From the NCBI GenBank assembly GCA_006384855.1, contig VCJN01001436.1:62001-126000 (forward strand): a stretch of DNA of 64,000 bases, read 5' to 3'. This document shows, piece after piece, positions 48,827-60,206 of the stretch (position 1 is its first letter; each line of letters opens with the position of its first letter). The translations under genes and the position numbers were made by a program. Origin of the DNA: Tetraselmis striata (taxonomy: Eukaryota; Chlorophyta; Chlorodendrophyceae; Chlorodendrales; Chlorodendraceae). The notes beneath the pieces were generated by a model. It was not told the DNA's origin. It did no database searches and saw only the letters and a program-made list of their open reading frames with translations.

Positions 48827-51133
48827 TTCTCTCAAACGCATGAACGCGTTCACCGCGTACATGTTCCACGTCACGCCCTCGTAAGCCATACATTACGCCC
48901 CTATGACTAATATTCCTAATCACCTCAAGCCTAGATTGCATATCTAAGCCTAGTGCCCGCAGGCACGCAACCGACTGCCAAGCCGATAGCCGTATAAAGC
49001 CGTGTACGCCCCGGTACATTGTAACAATTCCCTTTGCTGCAAATTTTGTCCTTGCATACGCTAAAACCCCTCGCCTAAGCTTACATCAGTAACTATAGCA
49101 CCAACGACAATAACATGAAGTAGCGACGACATAGACGAACAAAGGAGCAGTATCATACGGGTACACTACATGGAGAGGTGGCTATTATACTAGTAAGGGC
49201 CACCGCATGGTTGCCTGGCTGGGTTGCCGTTGCGTTGACTGTAGTTGCTGATGATTTCAAAAGTGCCCCTTTCTCCGTTTTTTGGTTGACTATAGCAAGG
49301 AAAACCCTTTCTGCATACCATCATATGCATTGGTACTGTAAATGATCGGAACATGTAATCCGAACATACTGCTCAATGTATCGTAGGGTGCCGCCTTAAT
49401 GTGCTCCCCTCCGTCCCTCCCCCCCCCCCCCCCCTCGCCCCCCCCAAGGAGGGTAGTCGAGGGGCATGAAGGTCAGGGGTAAAAGTGTCACATTAAAACA
49501 TTAATTTCACCGCCATGGGCTCGTGACGTAAGATAGCCGCAACATCACTCCGCATGTTCTCAGAGTAGGGCATAGAAATACCCTATCTCACCCTAGATGC
49601 ATGTACACCGCGTACATGCGATGTAAAGCTGCATTTACATCTGGCATGATGTTGCATTTCACCAATGCCTAGACGTAACCGCGGCATGTGTGCACCATAC
49701 ACTATCGCATGAATTGTGCGACTACTAGGGCGGGCTAGCTCGAGGGAAGATTTGTACTTGCCCAAGGCAGCAATCGGTTTCGCGACATGTGGCGTGCAGC
49801 CTGCACACGGATTAAGACCCACCCGTTCATTAATTTTGACGCCTGTAGTCCCAGCACCAGCCGCGACTAGTCGATGGATTTCGTTACACCAACGGGGTGT
49901 GGAGTCTGGCTAAGGCAAAGTACTAGCGACTAACTAATACTAGCGACTGCTCGTTCCTGCAGCCGCTGTGACGACAATGCTAGTCACGCGCGCAATCGTC
50001 GCTATTGGATTCCAACACAGTTGCTACCCGGGTACCTGTACTCGTCGTAGTACGGTACGGTACTGTCTGACTGTACGAGGTTACCCGTACTCCCGAAGTG
50101 TGTACGAATACAGGTGCCAGTACTTGCGCTTTTGTAATCCAAACGAGTACAGGTACCATGTACAGGTACTCTTCTGGCTGCTGCCTTGAGTAGGACGAAT
50201 GGCTGCCGGTGCAGGCACACAATCAGGGGTCCCACCTCCCACGCCGCGTAGGCACCCCCCACCCCGCCCTGGAACCCTTACCTCTACCCTTGCGAATCGG
50301 CCGACTGCCTACACCTGGGCCGGCAGCGGGAGGACGGTGGCGGCGGAGTTCAGGCCTCGCAGAGCAGGTGTACGGGACAGCTCAGCCTCACATGCCCACC
50401 CGCGGCCCTTTTCTATAGTTTAAGACCCGTGTACGACCAACGGTTTCTGCGCCAGCCACTCACGCTGCGGATACGTGCGCGGTGCTGGCGGGGCGGGGCA
50501 TGTTCGCCGTAGCGGCTGCCAGGCACACAGGAGAGTGTCCCGTGGGCGCTTGAGCCGGAGCAGCAGCACCAGCAACGCCCGGGTTCAGCCGCTCCACGTC
50601 CGCGTGGGCCAGGCTCGCGGTGGCCCCGCATCCGGCTGGGCCCTTTTTACCGCCAAGTAAGGACACAGCGTAAAGTACCGCTTCCCACGCGGCTCGCGGG
50701 AGCGGTTCGCGCCCATCGCGCATCCGCCTCCACACGCAGGACCCCCCCCCCCCCCCCCCCCCCCCCCACCACCTTCCTGCCCGTGTCCTCCGCCCCCTGG
50801 GCCGCCGCCCGATTTCTTAAGCCCAAAACCCGGGATCCTGGGAGGGCGGCGGGCCCTCCGTTCTTCGAGAGCAAACTTCCCGCCGGGCGGGCAAGGGTTT
50901 CTTCCTGCCCCGGCGGCGCGCTCGCGGCATCCCGCCCGCGCGTACCCCCCAGGAGGGGGACGAAATCTGTGGTCGCGTGAACCCCAGCAGCAGCAGCCCG
51001 CGACCAACCGGGAGCAGGCCCGCAGCGGGCACGGGCGGCTCCAGGTCCCCCCTCGTTACGGCACCTCGGTCGACTGGCGCTCCAAGGCGCTCCCCTGCGG
51101 AGCGGCAGCGGCGGCGGCCCGCCTTGCGGTGAC
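48827..51133. other. Intergenic and upstream region of the WD40-TRP gene
   Basis: No gene was recognised. A C-run occurs at about 49419-49434. GTAC-rich words are dense at 50030-50180 and TAGCGACT words near 49920-49950. From 50.2 kb the DNA becomes GC-rich and should contain the promoter and 5' leader, including a C-run at about 50741-50767 on the sense strand of the gene. Confidence 0.4.
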
Positions 51134-54100
51134 ATGGGCGGCGATGGCGAGTTAGAGAAGTCGGCACTGATGGCTGTTTCGAGCTCCGCCAAGCGCAGCC
51201 GGGTATGGCCGTCCCCAGATGGCCGCACGAGACGTTCGAGCTCGCCTCCACCGCGCCCCACGCGGGGGCAGCTGGCGCGCGTGTCTACCACGGGCGTGCT
51301 GCACCTGGAGGACGACAACGGCGTCGCGCGGCTCAGCAGCCACCTGGAGCGGGACAAGCCGGGAGAGCCGTCCGGCGCCTTCGACTCATGCTTCCTGCGT
51401 GTGCTTCGCGCGGAGACGGGCGAGAACGAGCGCATCGAGTTCCTGGACATGGCTTGCAGCGAGTGCGGGCGGTTCATCGTGGTGGGCGGCAACCTGTACC
51501 GCAAGCAGCTGGTTAAGACGGCCAGTATTAGTAGCAATGGCAAGACCAGCAGCAACTTGAGCCGCGGCGAGAACCGGCCGATGCAGAGGGTGATGCAGGA
51601 GAACCTGGTGGGCGGCGTGCTGTACGTGTACGCGCTGATGGAAGGCAACAAGTGGCAGATGTGGGACAGCACGCGCGAGCGGCGGACGGAGCTGCCGCCC
51701 GTGAGCTGCGTCAGCCTGACGGGCTCGTGCCTGCTGACCGCCCACCCTCGCCACGACAATTACGTGCCCGGCGCGCTCAACGCCACGCCCTCCATGCCGC
51801 TCCCCAACAGCATCGTTGCCACGCTGGCCGCCAGCCAGCACGAGGCGGGCGGCGACGTCTGGATCTGGGACCTGAACGCGGAGGCGCAGGCCCTGCACCC
51901 GGTGGCCAAGATGGGGCGGCACCCGCACCCCGTGAGCAGCGCGGTGAAGCTGCGCAGCCGCGGCGGGCCCGGCGGCCGCTGGACCGACGACCTGCGGCTG
52001 GCCACCGTGGCGGACGATGGCGACATCAAAGTTTGGTCCGGCAGCGCGGCGGACCTCAAGCTGGAGGCCACGCTGGCGGGGCACACTGACCGCGTGGCCG
52101 CGCTGGCGTACCTGGCCAAGGAGGAGTGCGGCGAGGAGTACAGCATGGAGCTGCTGGCCAGCGCGAGCAACGACAAGACGGTGCGCATCTGGAACCTGGA
52201 GGACATGGGCGTGATGCACACGCTGGAGCACACGCGCGAGGTGTACAGCGTCGCGTTTCAGAGCCAGGCGGGCAGCCACCAGGACAGCGTCCTCTGCGTC
52301 AGCGCCAGCCACGACCAAAAGGTGCGCGTCTGGAACGTGCACTCCGGCATCTGCGTGCAGGCGCTGCACCTGCACCACTCCCCCGTCATGAGCGCCACCT
52401 TCCAGAAGCACGGCGAGCTGCTCGTCAGCGGCTGCCAGGGCAGCGAGGTCATCCTCGCCGACACGCGCACCGGCCTGCGCATGCGCACCATGAAGGGCCA
52501 CACGCACTTTGTCACCGCCGTGCGCTTCCTGCCCAAGCTGGACCGCGTCGTGTCCACCTCTCTCGACGGCACCGTCCGCATCTGGGAGGTACCCCCCCCC
52601 CCCCCCCTTCCCCCACACACACACACCCCTCCCATCTCCCCCCCCCCCCCCAAGTAGAAACGAAAACGAGAGAGGGAGAGAAACGAGTATGCAAATATAA
52701 CGGAGCCACACTTTTGGGTAACCACGCTGTATTAAATTAAATTAACGTTTGGGGCTCGTGCGCCCAATCATGTGGTGCGAAAGTCAAGAGCAGAAAGGGG
52801 AAAAGTGAGGTGCCGCCGCACGCATGCACTCACGTACACACGGAAATTGACGCTTTGCGGACGTGTCTGCGCGCGAGGTGTCAGCCCGTCTGCGCTTTTA
52901 TGTTTTGCCGAGCAGGTGCGGAGAATAGCACCACAGACTGCCGCATGGTGCAACCTGTCCCGAAGGACTCTGTAGCGCCTTTCAGTGTATTGTGTCCCCG
53001 TCTGCTTTCCCGTTCTTGCAAGAGCAGAAAAGCCAATGTGGGGTTACTGTTGACCCTGATGAAGGAGCGCTGACCCTGCCTCTCTGGTGCGCCCCTGCGC
53101 GCAGGTGAAGAGCGCCCATTCCGCGGTCACCGAGCTGGGCGTGCCCCGCAACGGGCAGCCCGCGACCGCGCACGAGAAGACGGTGTACTCCCTGGCCATC
53201 AGCCCGGACTCCACGCTGATGGCCACCGGCTCTCGCGACTTCACCATCAAGCTCTGGCACACCCACTCCACGGAGTGCGCGCACACGCTCGTGGGCCACA
53301 AAAACTTCGTGTTCGCCGTGGTTCTCCACCCCAAGGTGCGGATGGAGACACGCACTGCTGCCTCCCCTTTCACTCGCCCGTCTGGAGCCCCCCTGTTGGT
53401 GCTTGCTTGTCGCTGACAAGCCCACCCCCTTTTTTCCTTGCAGGTTGGCATGTGCGCGTCGGCGTCGCACGACGGCACGCTCCGCCTGTGGAACACCGAG
53501 ACCGGGGCGGAGGCGCAGGTGCTGCAGCCAGGCAACGGCTCAATCTCGGACGCCATCTTCCACACGGAAGAGATCTCGGCGGTGGCGTTTCACCCCTCGG
53601 GCACCATGATGGCCAGCGGGTCGTATGACAAGTGCGCCCCCCACCTTTTACAGTTCCTGCGTTTTCAGCCCTCCCGGCCAACCCCAACTGAACCTCTGAC
53701 GTGTTCCATGCTACTACTCGCTGTTCCACTGGGCATAAGCTCCCCCACACCTGATCGGTTAAGTCCGCATCAGATACTTTCAACATTTGCTCTACTTGGC
53801 TCCCAAACCTCTCAACGCGTGCACCCTTCACTCACTCTGCTGCTCCCTCGCCCCTCGCCCCGCTCCTCCCCCTTGTTCACTCGGCGCACCGCAGGCGTGT
53901 CATCATTTACAAGTGCAGCGACCCCGCCAAGTTCCTGCTGAATCCCGAGGCGGCTCCCTGGAAGGCAAGTTCAACCTGGAGGGCCACACCGCGCGCGTGT
54001 GGTGCGTGTCCTTCAGCCCGGACGGCAAGTACGTGGTCAGCGGCGCATGGGACGGCACCGTCTGCATCTACCCCTGCCACTTGTTTGAGGGCGAGGATGC

Positions 54101-55892
54101 AGAGCAGGAGACGCCGTTTGACTCCTTCGACGAGGGAGTGCCCTCCATGACGTTGCAGTGCTTTGCCAATGTCTGGACGGCTGTCTTCCAGCCCGAGGTA
54201 AAGAACCAGAACTACAACGTGCTGGCAACGGGCGCTGCCGACCACAAGGTGCCCCCACTTTCCTCTGTAAAGCCCGCAAATGTGCATGCGTGTGTAGCAT
54301 GTGTCATTCAGGGTTTCACATGACATGCACCAGCAAGGTGGTGCGCCCCCTTGTCCATGAATCACCCCGCGGGCTGACGCTCCCGGTGCTTCATGCAGGT
54401 GCGTATCTGGTCCAATCAGGGTAACGAGAGCCTGTGGCAGCCGCTCTCCGTCCTGGAGGGCCACACCAACACGGTGACCGGCATTGCGTGGAGCCCAAAC
54501 GGCGACATGCTGGTGAGCAGCAGCTTCGACAAGACCGTGCGGCTCTGGGGCGTGAAGCCCGGCGCCACGTCCAACCGGTTCCACAGCCTGGGCGTCTGGT
54601 CCGCCTACAGCTGCCCCACCATGGCGGTCGCCTGGGCCATCAAGCCCTTCCAGACCACCACAGACGGCGGCTCGATGATCTGCATCGCCACCATGAACAG
54701 CCCCACCTTCCTCATGGACGCCAGCGACGCCGGGCAATCCTTCATCACCAATGCGCGCGCACATCACACGTTAAAACAAGGCACACCCCCCCCCCCCCCC
54801 CCCTCTTCCCCTCCCTCGCCTGCCTCAGTTTCCCCTTGATTTCATGATTGCAACCTGGAGGATCTCTATCCCTGGCGCAGCTCTTACACGCCCACTTCTG
54901 GCTGCCCACAGGTCGTGCCACCTGGGACGTGCTCTGGGACATGGTGAAAGACTCGCCTGAGACGCTGACGAGCCTGGGGAGCGGCACCGGCCTGCTGCTC
55001 CACAACGTCATAGCAGACTGCGACGACTACCGGCTGCTGAAGAAGTTTCTGGAGCTGTCCAAGAAGAACGACATCACACCCATGTTGCTGTATGGGTCGC
55101 ACGTGAGGCCACCACTATCCTGTGACGCTTGTCTGACCCTTGCCGGCCTCGCCTGACACAGGAGCTGTGTAGCTAGCAAGCCGCTCACCCCCCCCCCCCC
55201 CCCCCCCTCCCTTGACCCTGCAGGGAAAGCCATTGCTTGCGGCTGTCAACAGCTACCACAGCGTGTCGGCCGTGGTGGATTGCGTGATGGAGATGCCGCC
55301 CGAGGTGGCAGCCGCGGCTCTCTCGTCCGGCACCGGCACCTGCCTCGTGCTGACGCTCATCGACACGTTTCCGGACCAGGCGGTGCGGCTGCTGCAGCAC
55401 GTGGGCATGACCAAGGCGCACGAGATCAGCTACGACCAGGAGTGGAACCGCCGCATGATGCTGCCCATGGACGGCATGGTCGTGCAGGCGACGAATGACA
55501 AGAACGTCGTGGGCGACTCGCGCTACCCGCGCGCTCTGTGGTCCTCCTCACGCTCGGGGGGCGCCATCGTCTCGGAGGGCGGCTTCTCCGACGAGGAGGC
55601 TATCATGGTGGACGTCGTCGCGGTGCACTCGTCCTTCCCGCACGCGTGCGGCATGCTGCCCAACAAATACATCTGGGGCAACCCGGACGGCACGGAGCAG
55701 GAGATGGACTTTTGCTCGCTTAACCGCAGCTTTCTGCATCTGTCGTACAACTGCGGCGAGGCGCGCCTCTTCGACACGCCGCTGGGCCGCGCGGTGCTGC
55801 AGTACAAGTGGGAGGCCTTTGGGCAGCGGTTTGCCCTCATCCAGCTGCTGCTCTTCATCCTGCACCTAGCAGCCGTCTTTACACAGGTGCCC

Positions 55893-55923
<31 letters not shown>

Positions 55924-58036
55924 AAAAAAACACCGTTATGCAGGTGTATATATGGGTACATATCTATATATATACATACATATATACCTATGTCTATACA
56001 CACATGTATATATGGTTGTCTTCTTCGTAAATATTCTACATCTATGGGTGCCGACGCGTCAAGAAAGACACTGCGAGTGCGAATCTGCCCTACCTGACCG
56101 AGGTCAGAAGTAGACGAACGTATAGTGGAACTATCGCGCATGTTATTATTATTCACAATACTTATTATATATTATATGTAAAATTTATGCATATATGTAT
56201 ATATATACATATGTACATGCAATTTCAGGCTTCTTATAGGTGCGTTGGCACCCGTATTTGCGGGCTATTCGATATTACATGCTTTACATGCGCATATGTA
56301 TATACATACACCGATACGTAAGGATTATACGCTCACACAAAGATAGATGATACGAATATATGGATGATGATGCACACAATTAATGGCTTTTCGTTGGCTA
56401 CTTGCAGCTGACGCTTGCTATGCTTGCTATCCCCCCCCCCCCCCCCCCCCGCGCCACAGTCATTTGTCCTGGGTCGGCTTCAAGGCGCGGGCGGCTGGCT
56501 CAGCATCGATGAGTACGACAATTGGATGCTGTCGGCGCAGATCGTGGGCGGCCTGGTGGTCTGCTCCTCCCTCCTGCAGGCGCTGTACGAGCTGTGCCAG
56601 ATACTAGCGCAGGGGCCTTCTAGCTACTTGACGTGCGCCCCACCTCGCCTGAACCCCCCCCCCCCCCCCTCCACCCCGCCCGGCCCTATGTCCCTTCTTA
56701 TCATGCATCCCACTCTCATGTGAAGCCATCATGACATCAGTTGTGATATGTACATGTGTATACATGTATGTGTAATATGTAATATGTAAAATATATGATA
56801 TGTATTTATGTATGTATATACACAGACTTACATACATAAATGCATACATACATTCATACATACATACATACGTACGTACGTACGTACATGCGTACATACA
56901 TATGTACATACTACATACATGTGTACCTCCCAGCTGCAATGCCCTCTCACATTTTGGCTGCTACCACTGATCAGTTGTCGTTCGGCGTGCGCAGGGACCC
57001 GTGGAACGTGCTCGATCTCTCGGTCATTTTTGTGTGCATGACCTCCGGCATCTCGGTGATCCTGCAGATGCCGTACACGCCGTGGGTGGCGGCGGTGGCC
57101 GCCTTTTTCGCGTGGCTCAAGGTCTTTTACTTCATGCGCGCCTTCACGGCGACCGGCGGCCTGGTGCGCATGGTGATGCAGATCGGCTACGACATGCGCC
57201 ACCTGCTGCTGCTGCTCATGGTCGTCATCTTTGCCGCCTCGACCAGCTTCCACGTGCTGCTGCCCGCGGCGTGGGCGGACTGCGCGGAGGAGACGAGCGG
57301 CTATCGGTGGTACGAGCCCCCGGCAGAGGGCGCCAGCCCCTACTGCGACACGGGGGAGAACCCGCGCGACGACCCCGAGATGGAGGCCGTCCGGATGGCG
57401 ATGAAGGAGTACTTTTACACCAGCCCCTACCCGGGGGACGACTGGCGCGAGACGCACCCGCCGCACTACTGGAACGTGCTGCTGCGCGTGTACGGCATGA
57501 TGCTGGGCGACTTCAAGCTGAGCTGGTTTGACAAGATCGCGAACCCGTACGTGGGGCAGCTGCTGTGGGCGCTCTTCATGTTTCTGGAGATGGTGCTGCT
57601 GCTCAACCTGCTCATCGCGCTCATGGGCGACTCGTACGAGAAGGTGCAGGAGAAGTCCAAGATCGAGGCGCTGCGCGAGCGCGCGGGGCTGCTGGTGGAG
57701 ATGGAGGCTGTGATCGAGTACATGTTGGGCGAGAAGTTTCTCATCAAGCAGAACTACTGCCCGCGCTGGCTGCACGCGCTGATGCCCAAGGAGGCGTTTC
57801 AGAGCTCGGACGGCGTGGGGTCGCGCACGCGGGAGTGGAGCGGCATTGCCGGCAGCATAAAGAGCGACCTCGAGGCGAGCGTCAACCTGCTCAAGGTGCA
57901 GATGAAGGAGGAGATCGACCGGCTGCACGACGCGCTCAGCCGCGACATCCAGGAGAAGATGCGCAGCCTCATGCAGAACATGAACGACACGCTCACCAAC
58001 AGCGCGCGCGCGCAGGCGACGACTCACGGCCGCTAG
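51134..58036 (+). CDS. WD40 double-propeller fused to a TRP-like cation channel
   Basis: Nine exons: 51134-52588, 53105-53335, 53444-53631, 53895-54248, 54399-54780, 54912-55102, 55224-55886, 56460-56632, 56995-58036; about 1559 aa. Residues about 200-870 hold 11-12 WD40 blades, seen from strand ends VWIWDL, IKVWSG, VRIWNL, VRVWNV, VRIWE, IKLWHT, LRLWNT, VIIYK, VCIYP, VRIWSN and VRLWGV, enough for two propellers. After a helical linker come six membrane helices: FALIQLLLFILHLAAVF, IVGGLVVCSSLLQALY, DPWNVLDLSVIFVCM, VAAFFAWLKVFYFMRAF, LLLLLMVVIFAASTSF and FMFLEMVLLLNLLIALMGDS. A pore segment (RVYGMMLGDF) precedes the last helix, and a coiled coil (MKEEIDRLHDALSRDIQEKM) ends the protein. It should be a membrane calcium or cation channel with a cytosolic scaffold. 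Exon 4 needs one extra base near 53962 (AAGG for AAGGG). Intron 5 starts with GC. Confidence 0.88.
55935..56920. repeat. AT microsatellite blocks in two WD40-TRP introns
   Basis: TA, TATG, CATA and GTAC repeats fill 55935-56370 (intron 7) and 56740-56920 (intron 8). Intron 7 opens with 24 C followed by about 17 A. The blocks resemble the one in GCN1 intron 8. Confidence 0.85.
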
Positions 58037-59063
58037 TGTCTGTAGCCCCCGTCCCCTGTCCCCGGAGCAGGGGGCCGGGGGGAGGCTGGGGGGAGGGGGC
58101 TAAACCCTATTTACTTACTTACCCTATTTCCTCTCTCTGCGAGATAAGCACGAGGGCCGGCGTGGACAGTCTGGCGGGGACATCTGCAGGGGCTGCAGTG
58201 TAGCCCCCACGCACTCGTGGAGAGGCATGGCAGGCACGTGGGGCAGCGCAGTGCGGGCCGGCCGGCTGGGGCTTAGCAAGCCTGCGCGAAGCTAGCGCTG
58301 TGTATATCATGATATGCCTGCTTCTTTTGCCGCCCGGCTGCAAGCACGAACTTGTCCCTCAAGCAACGCATCGGCCACTCTGCATGTGCGCTCTGCTTGT
58401 GTCTCTCATTTACGGGTACTCGTGACATGGCGGCATGTCCGTGGCATCGCCGATGACAACGGAACAAGATGAGGCAAGACAGACGTGCCGGACCGTTGTA
58501 CCAAAACTTGTGGTTGACGCCGCCCCCACATGCCAGTTACTACCTCGAATCGGAACATCGTCCAGGGTATATGCGGCTGCATTGTTTTTCGCCCCCGAGA
58601 CAGGACTGGCAACAGTGGCTGTATGTGATGGCCGGCGACGATGAGGGCGGCTCACAGTGGTGCACGATTTATACCTTTCGTGGACACGCACGAGCCTGGA
58701 CTACAAACAACACGTGTTGCAAGGCCTAGTTCGCGCTATCCCTTTTCACCCACTGGTAACACGACCCCGCCCGCCGAATTTTCGCGCTGGTGACCTCCCG
58801 ACGTCAACGCGCGACAGGGGTTCTACAGATAGTCACTCGCCGTGGAAACTAAGACTCACTTGGCCTTATTTTGCAGGCCTTTTGGCCGCTCTTGGCTCCT
58901 GCTACCCCTCCCTCTGCTGGCTTGCACGGTGTTACACCACCTGGTTGCCATCTAGGCAGCTGACGTGCGGCACGCGGCGTCTGCACACCAGCGCGTACAG
59001 CATGGCGTACACATACAGTCCTAGCGCCCGGCGCGCTCCGGTCCAATTTGGACTAATACCGCG
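58037..59063. other. Downstream region of the WD40-TRP gene, no gene seen
   Basis: GC-rich 3' region, then mixed sequence. No TGTAA box was found close to the stop. Open frames on both strands show no domain. Confidence 0.4.
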
Positions 59064-59197
59064 GTTGATGCATTAGGCCTTCGGGGTTCGAATGAGGCAA
59101 TGGTCTATGGGCTATGCCAGACCTACGACTGCAGTTGGCGCACGAGGTCAAGTGCTGGGGCGGCTTCGGCCGATGTCCCGGGGCGAACTTTACTTTT
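59064..59197 (+). mobile_element. tRNA-derived SINE, copy 3, 5'-truncated
   Basis: Contains only the body and 3' end of the element seen at 9.9 and 13.7 kb, in the opposite orientation: GGCCTTCGGGGTTCGAATGA, CTATGCCAGACCTACGACTG, then CGAACTTTACTTTTACC. The tRNA head is absent, as expected when reverse transcription stops early. Confidence 0.78.
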
Positions 59198-59660
59198 ACC
59201 GCGAACTTGTACTTGGCTGTACCGTACGGTGTCGCACGCGCGAGGCTTTCGGAAGCTTTGCTCGCTGGTGGGCGCTCCCGGGAGGCGGCTCAGACGAATT
59301 CGAGCACCGAATAATAGCCTTGCTCACACAGAGGTGCGATTTAGCCATCGGCAGGGATAAGGATTACAACACGCCACAACCTTCGCGAGGTACTGCTGTG
59401 TATTTCGCAGCATATTGTGCCGCAGCGAACTCTGTCGCACCCCCAGCAGCGTCGCGTCTGCCCGAGGCACGGTGGGATCCCTCTGTCTGCAGTGTCCCCG
59501 GGGGCCAGTGCGAGTGGCAAACAGTATGGAGCCGCCCTAGAGAGCTGTGCAGTTGTGAGAATCGTGTGCCGCCAAATGCTTCTGGGTTTCCCCCAGAAGC
59601 GACCTCAGCAGCGCTGATCCGGGGATCCCGCGGCCAAGAGGCCCGCTGCGCTGCCACAGA

Positions 59661-60206
59661 TCAGCCCTTGAAGTCGGCCAGCCGCGACACCAGCTCGGGA
59701 CTGAACGCTGGCAGGCAGACTGGGATGTACGAGCAGGGCCCCGGAAAGGTGTACGTGTAGAGGTAGCCTTTGGGAAGCCACAGCATCTGGCCGGCAGACG
59801 CCTCCACCTGGAACGGCTCCAGCTGTGCGTGTGCCGCGGGCCGGAACGCCGGGTCCTTGCTGGAGACCAGCACGCGCATCGTACCCTCCTGCACCAGCAC
59901 GTACTCATCGAACGCCGGCACCTGCGTCGCCTCCGTGCAGGACGTGGTTACCGTCACGCTGGCGATCGACACGCGCGTGTCGCCGGTGCTCGCGTTGCCG
60001 CAGTGCTCGTCGATGGCGAACACGCCGGGCAGCTCCACCACCCTCGACGGCGCCGGCAGACGCGCCGGCGGCGCGGCGGGGCGCCGCGGGGCGGCGAGAC
60101 CCGGCAGCGACAGAATTCGCGCCGCCGCCACGCCAAGCCCGACTCCCACCGCCAGCCACGCCAGCTCCCGGGTGGAACCGGGCAGGACGTCGAGCGGGCA
60201 GGGCAT
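59661..60206 (-). CDS. Small membrane-anchored cupin-fold protein
   Basis: Intronless, 181 aa from the ATG at 60206 (MPCPLDVLPG). An N-terminal hydrophobic helix (LAWLAVGVGLGVAAARIL) could anchor it or target it to an organelle; a Pro/Ala/Arg linker follows. The cupin barrel is visible from about residue 60: VPAFDEYVLVQEGTMRVLVS, then FQVEASAGQMLWLPKGYLYT and YTFPGPCSYIPV. The usual metal-binding His pair of cupin motif 1 is missing (VPAFDEY instead of HxH), as in EutQ-like cupins, so it may bind a ligand or act in regulation without metal. No substrate can be named. The frame stays open upstream to 60362, but that extension (MSPFPAGHALHRSTRR...) looks non-conserved. Confidence 0.7.
   Translation of the reverse strand: MPCPLDVLPGSTRELAWLAVGVGLGVAAARILSLPGLAAPRRPAAPPARLPAPSRVVELPGVFAIDEHCGNASTGDTRVSIASVTVTTSCTEATQVPAFDEYVLVQEGTMRVLVSSKDPAFRPAAHAQLEPFQVEASAGQMLWLPKGYLYTYTFPGPCSYIPVCLPAFSPELVSRLADFKG

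Noticed and set aside
50647-51759. A 370-aa minus-strand frame
   Set aside because: Antisense shadow of the first WD40 exon and its leader; Arg/Pro-rich with no domain.
51386-52711. A 441-aa minus-strand frame
   Set aside because: Antisense shadow of WD40 exon 1; open only because of high GC.
56828-58027. A 399-aa minus-strand frame rich in His, Arg and Gln
   Set aside because: Antisense shadow of the last TRP-channel exon.
59092-59760. A 222-aa plus-strand frame
   Set aside because: Runs through the truncated SINE and the antisense of the cupin gene.
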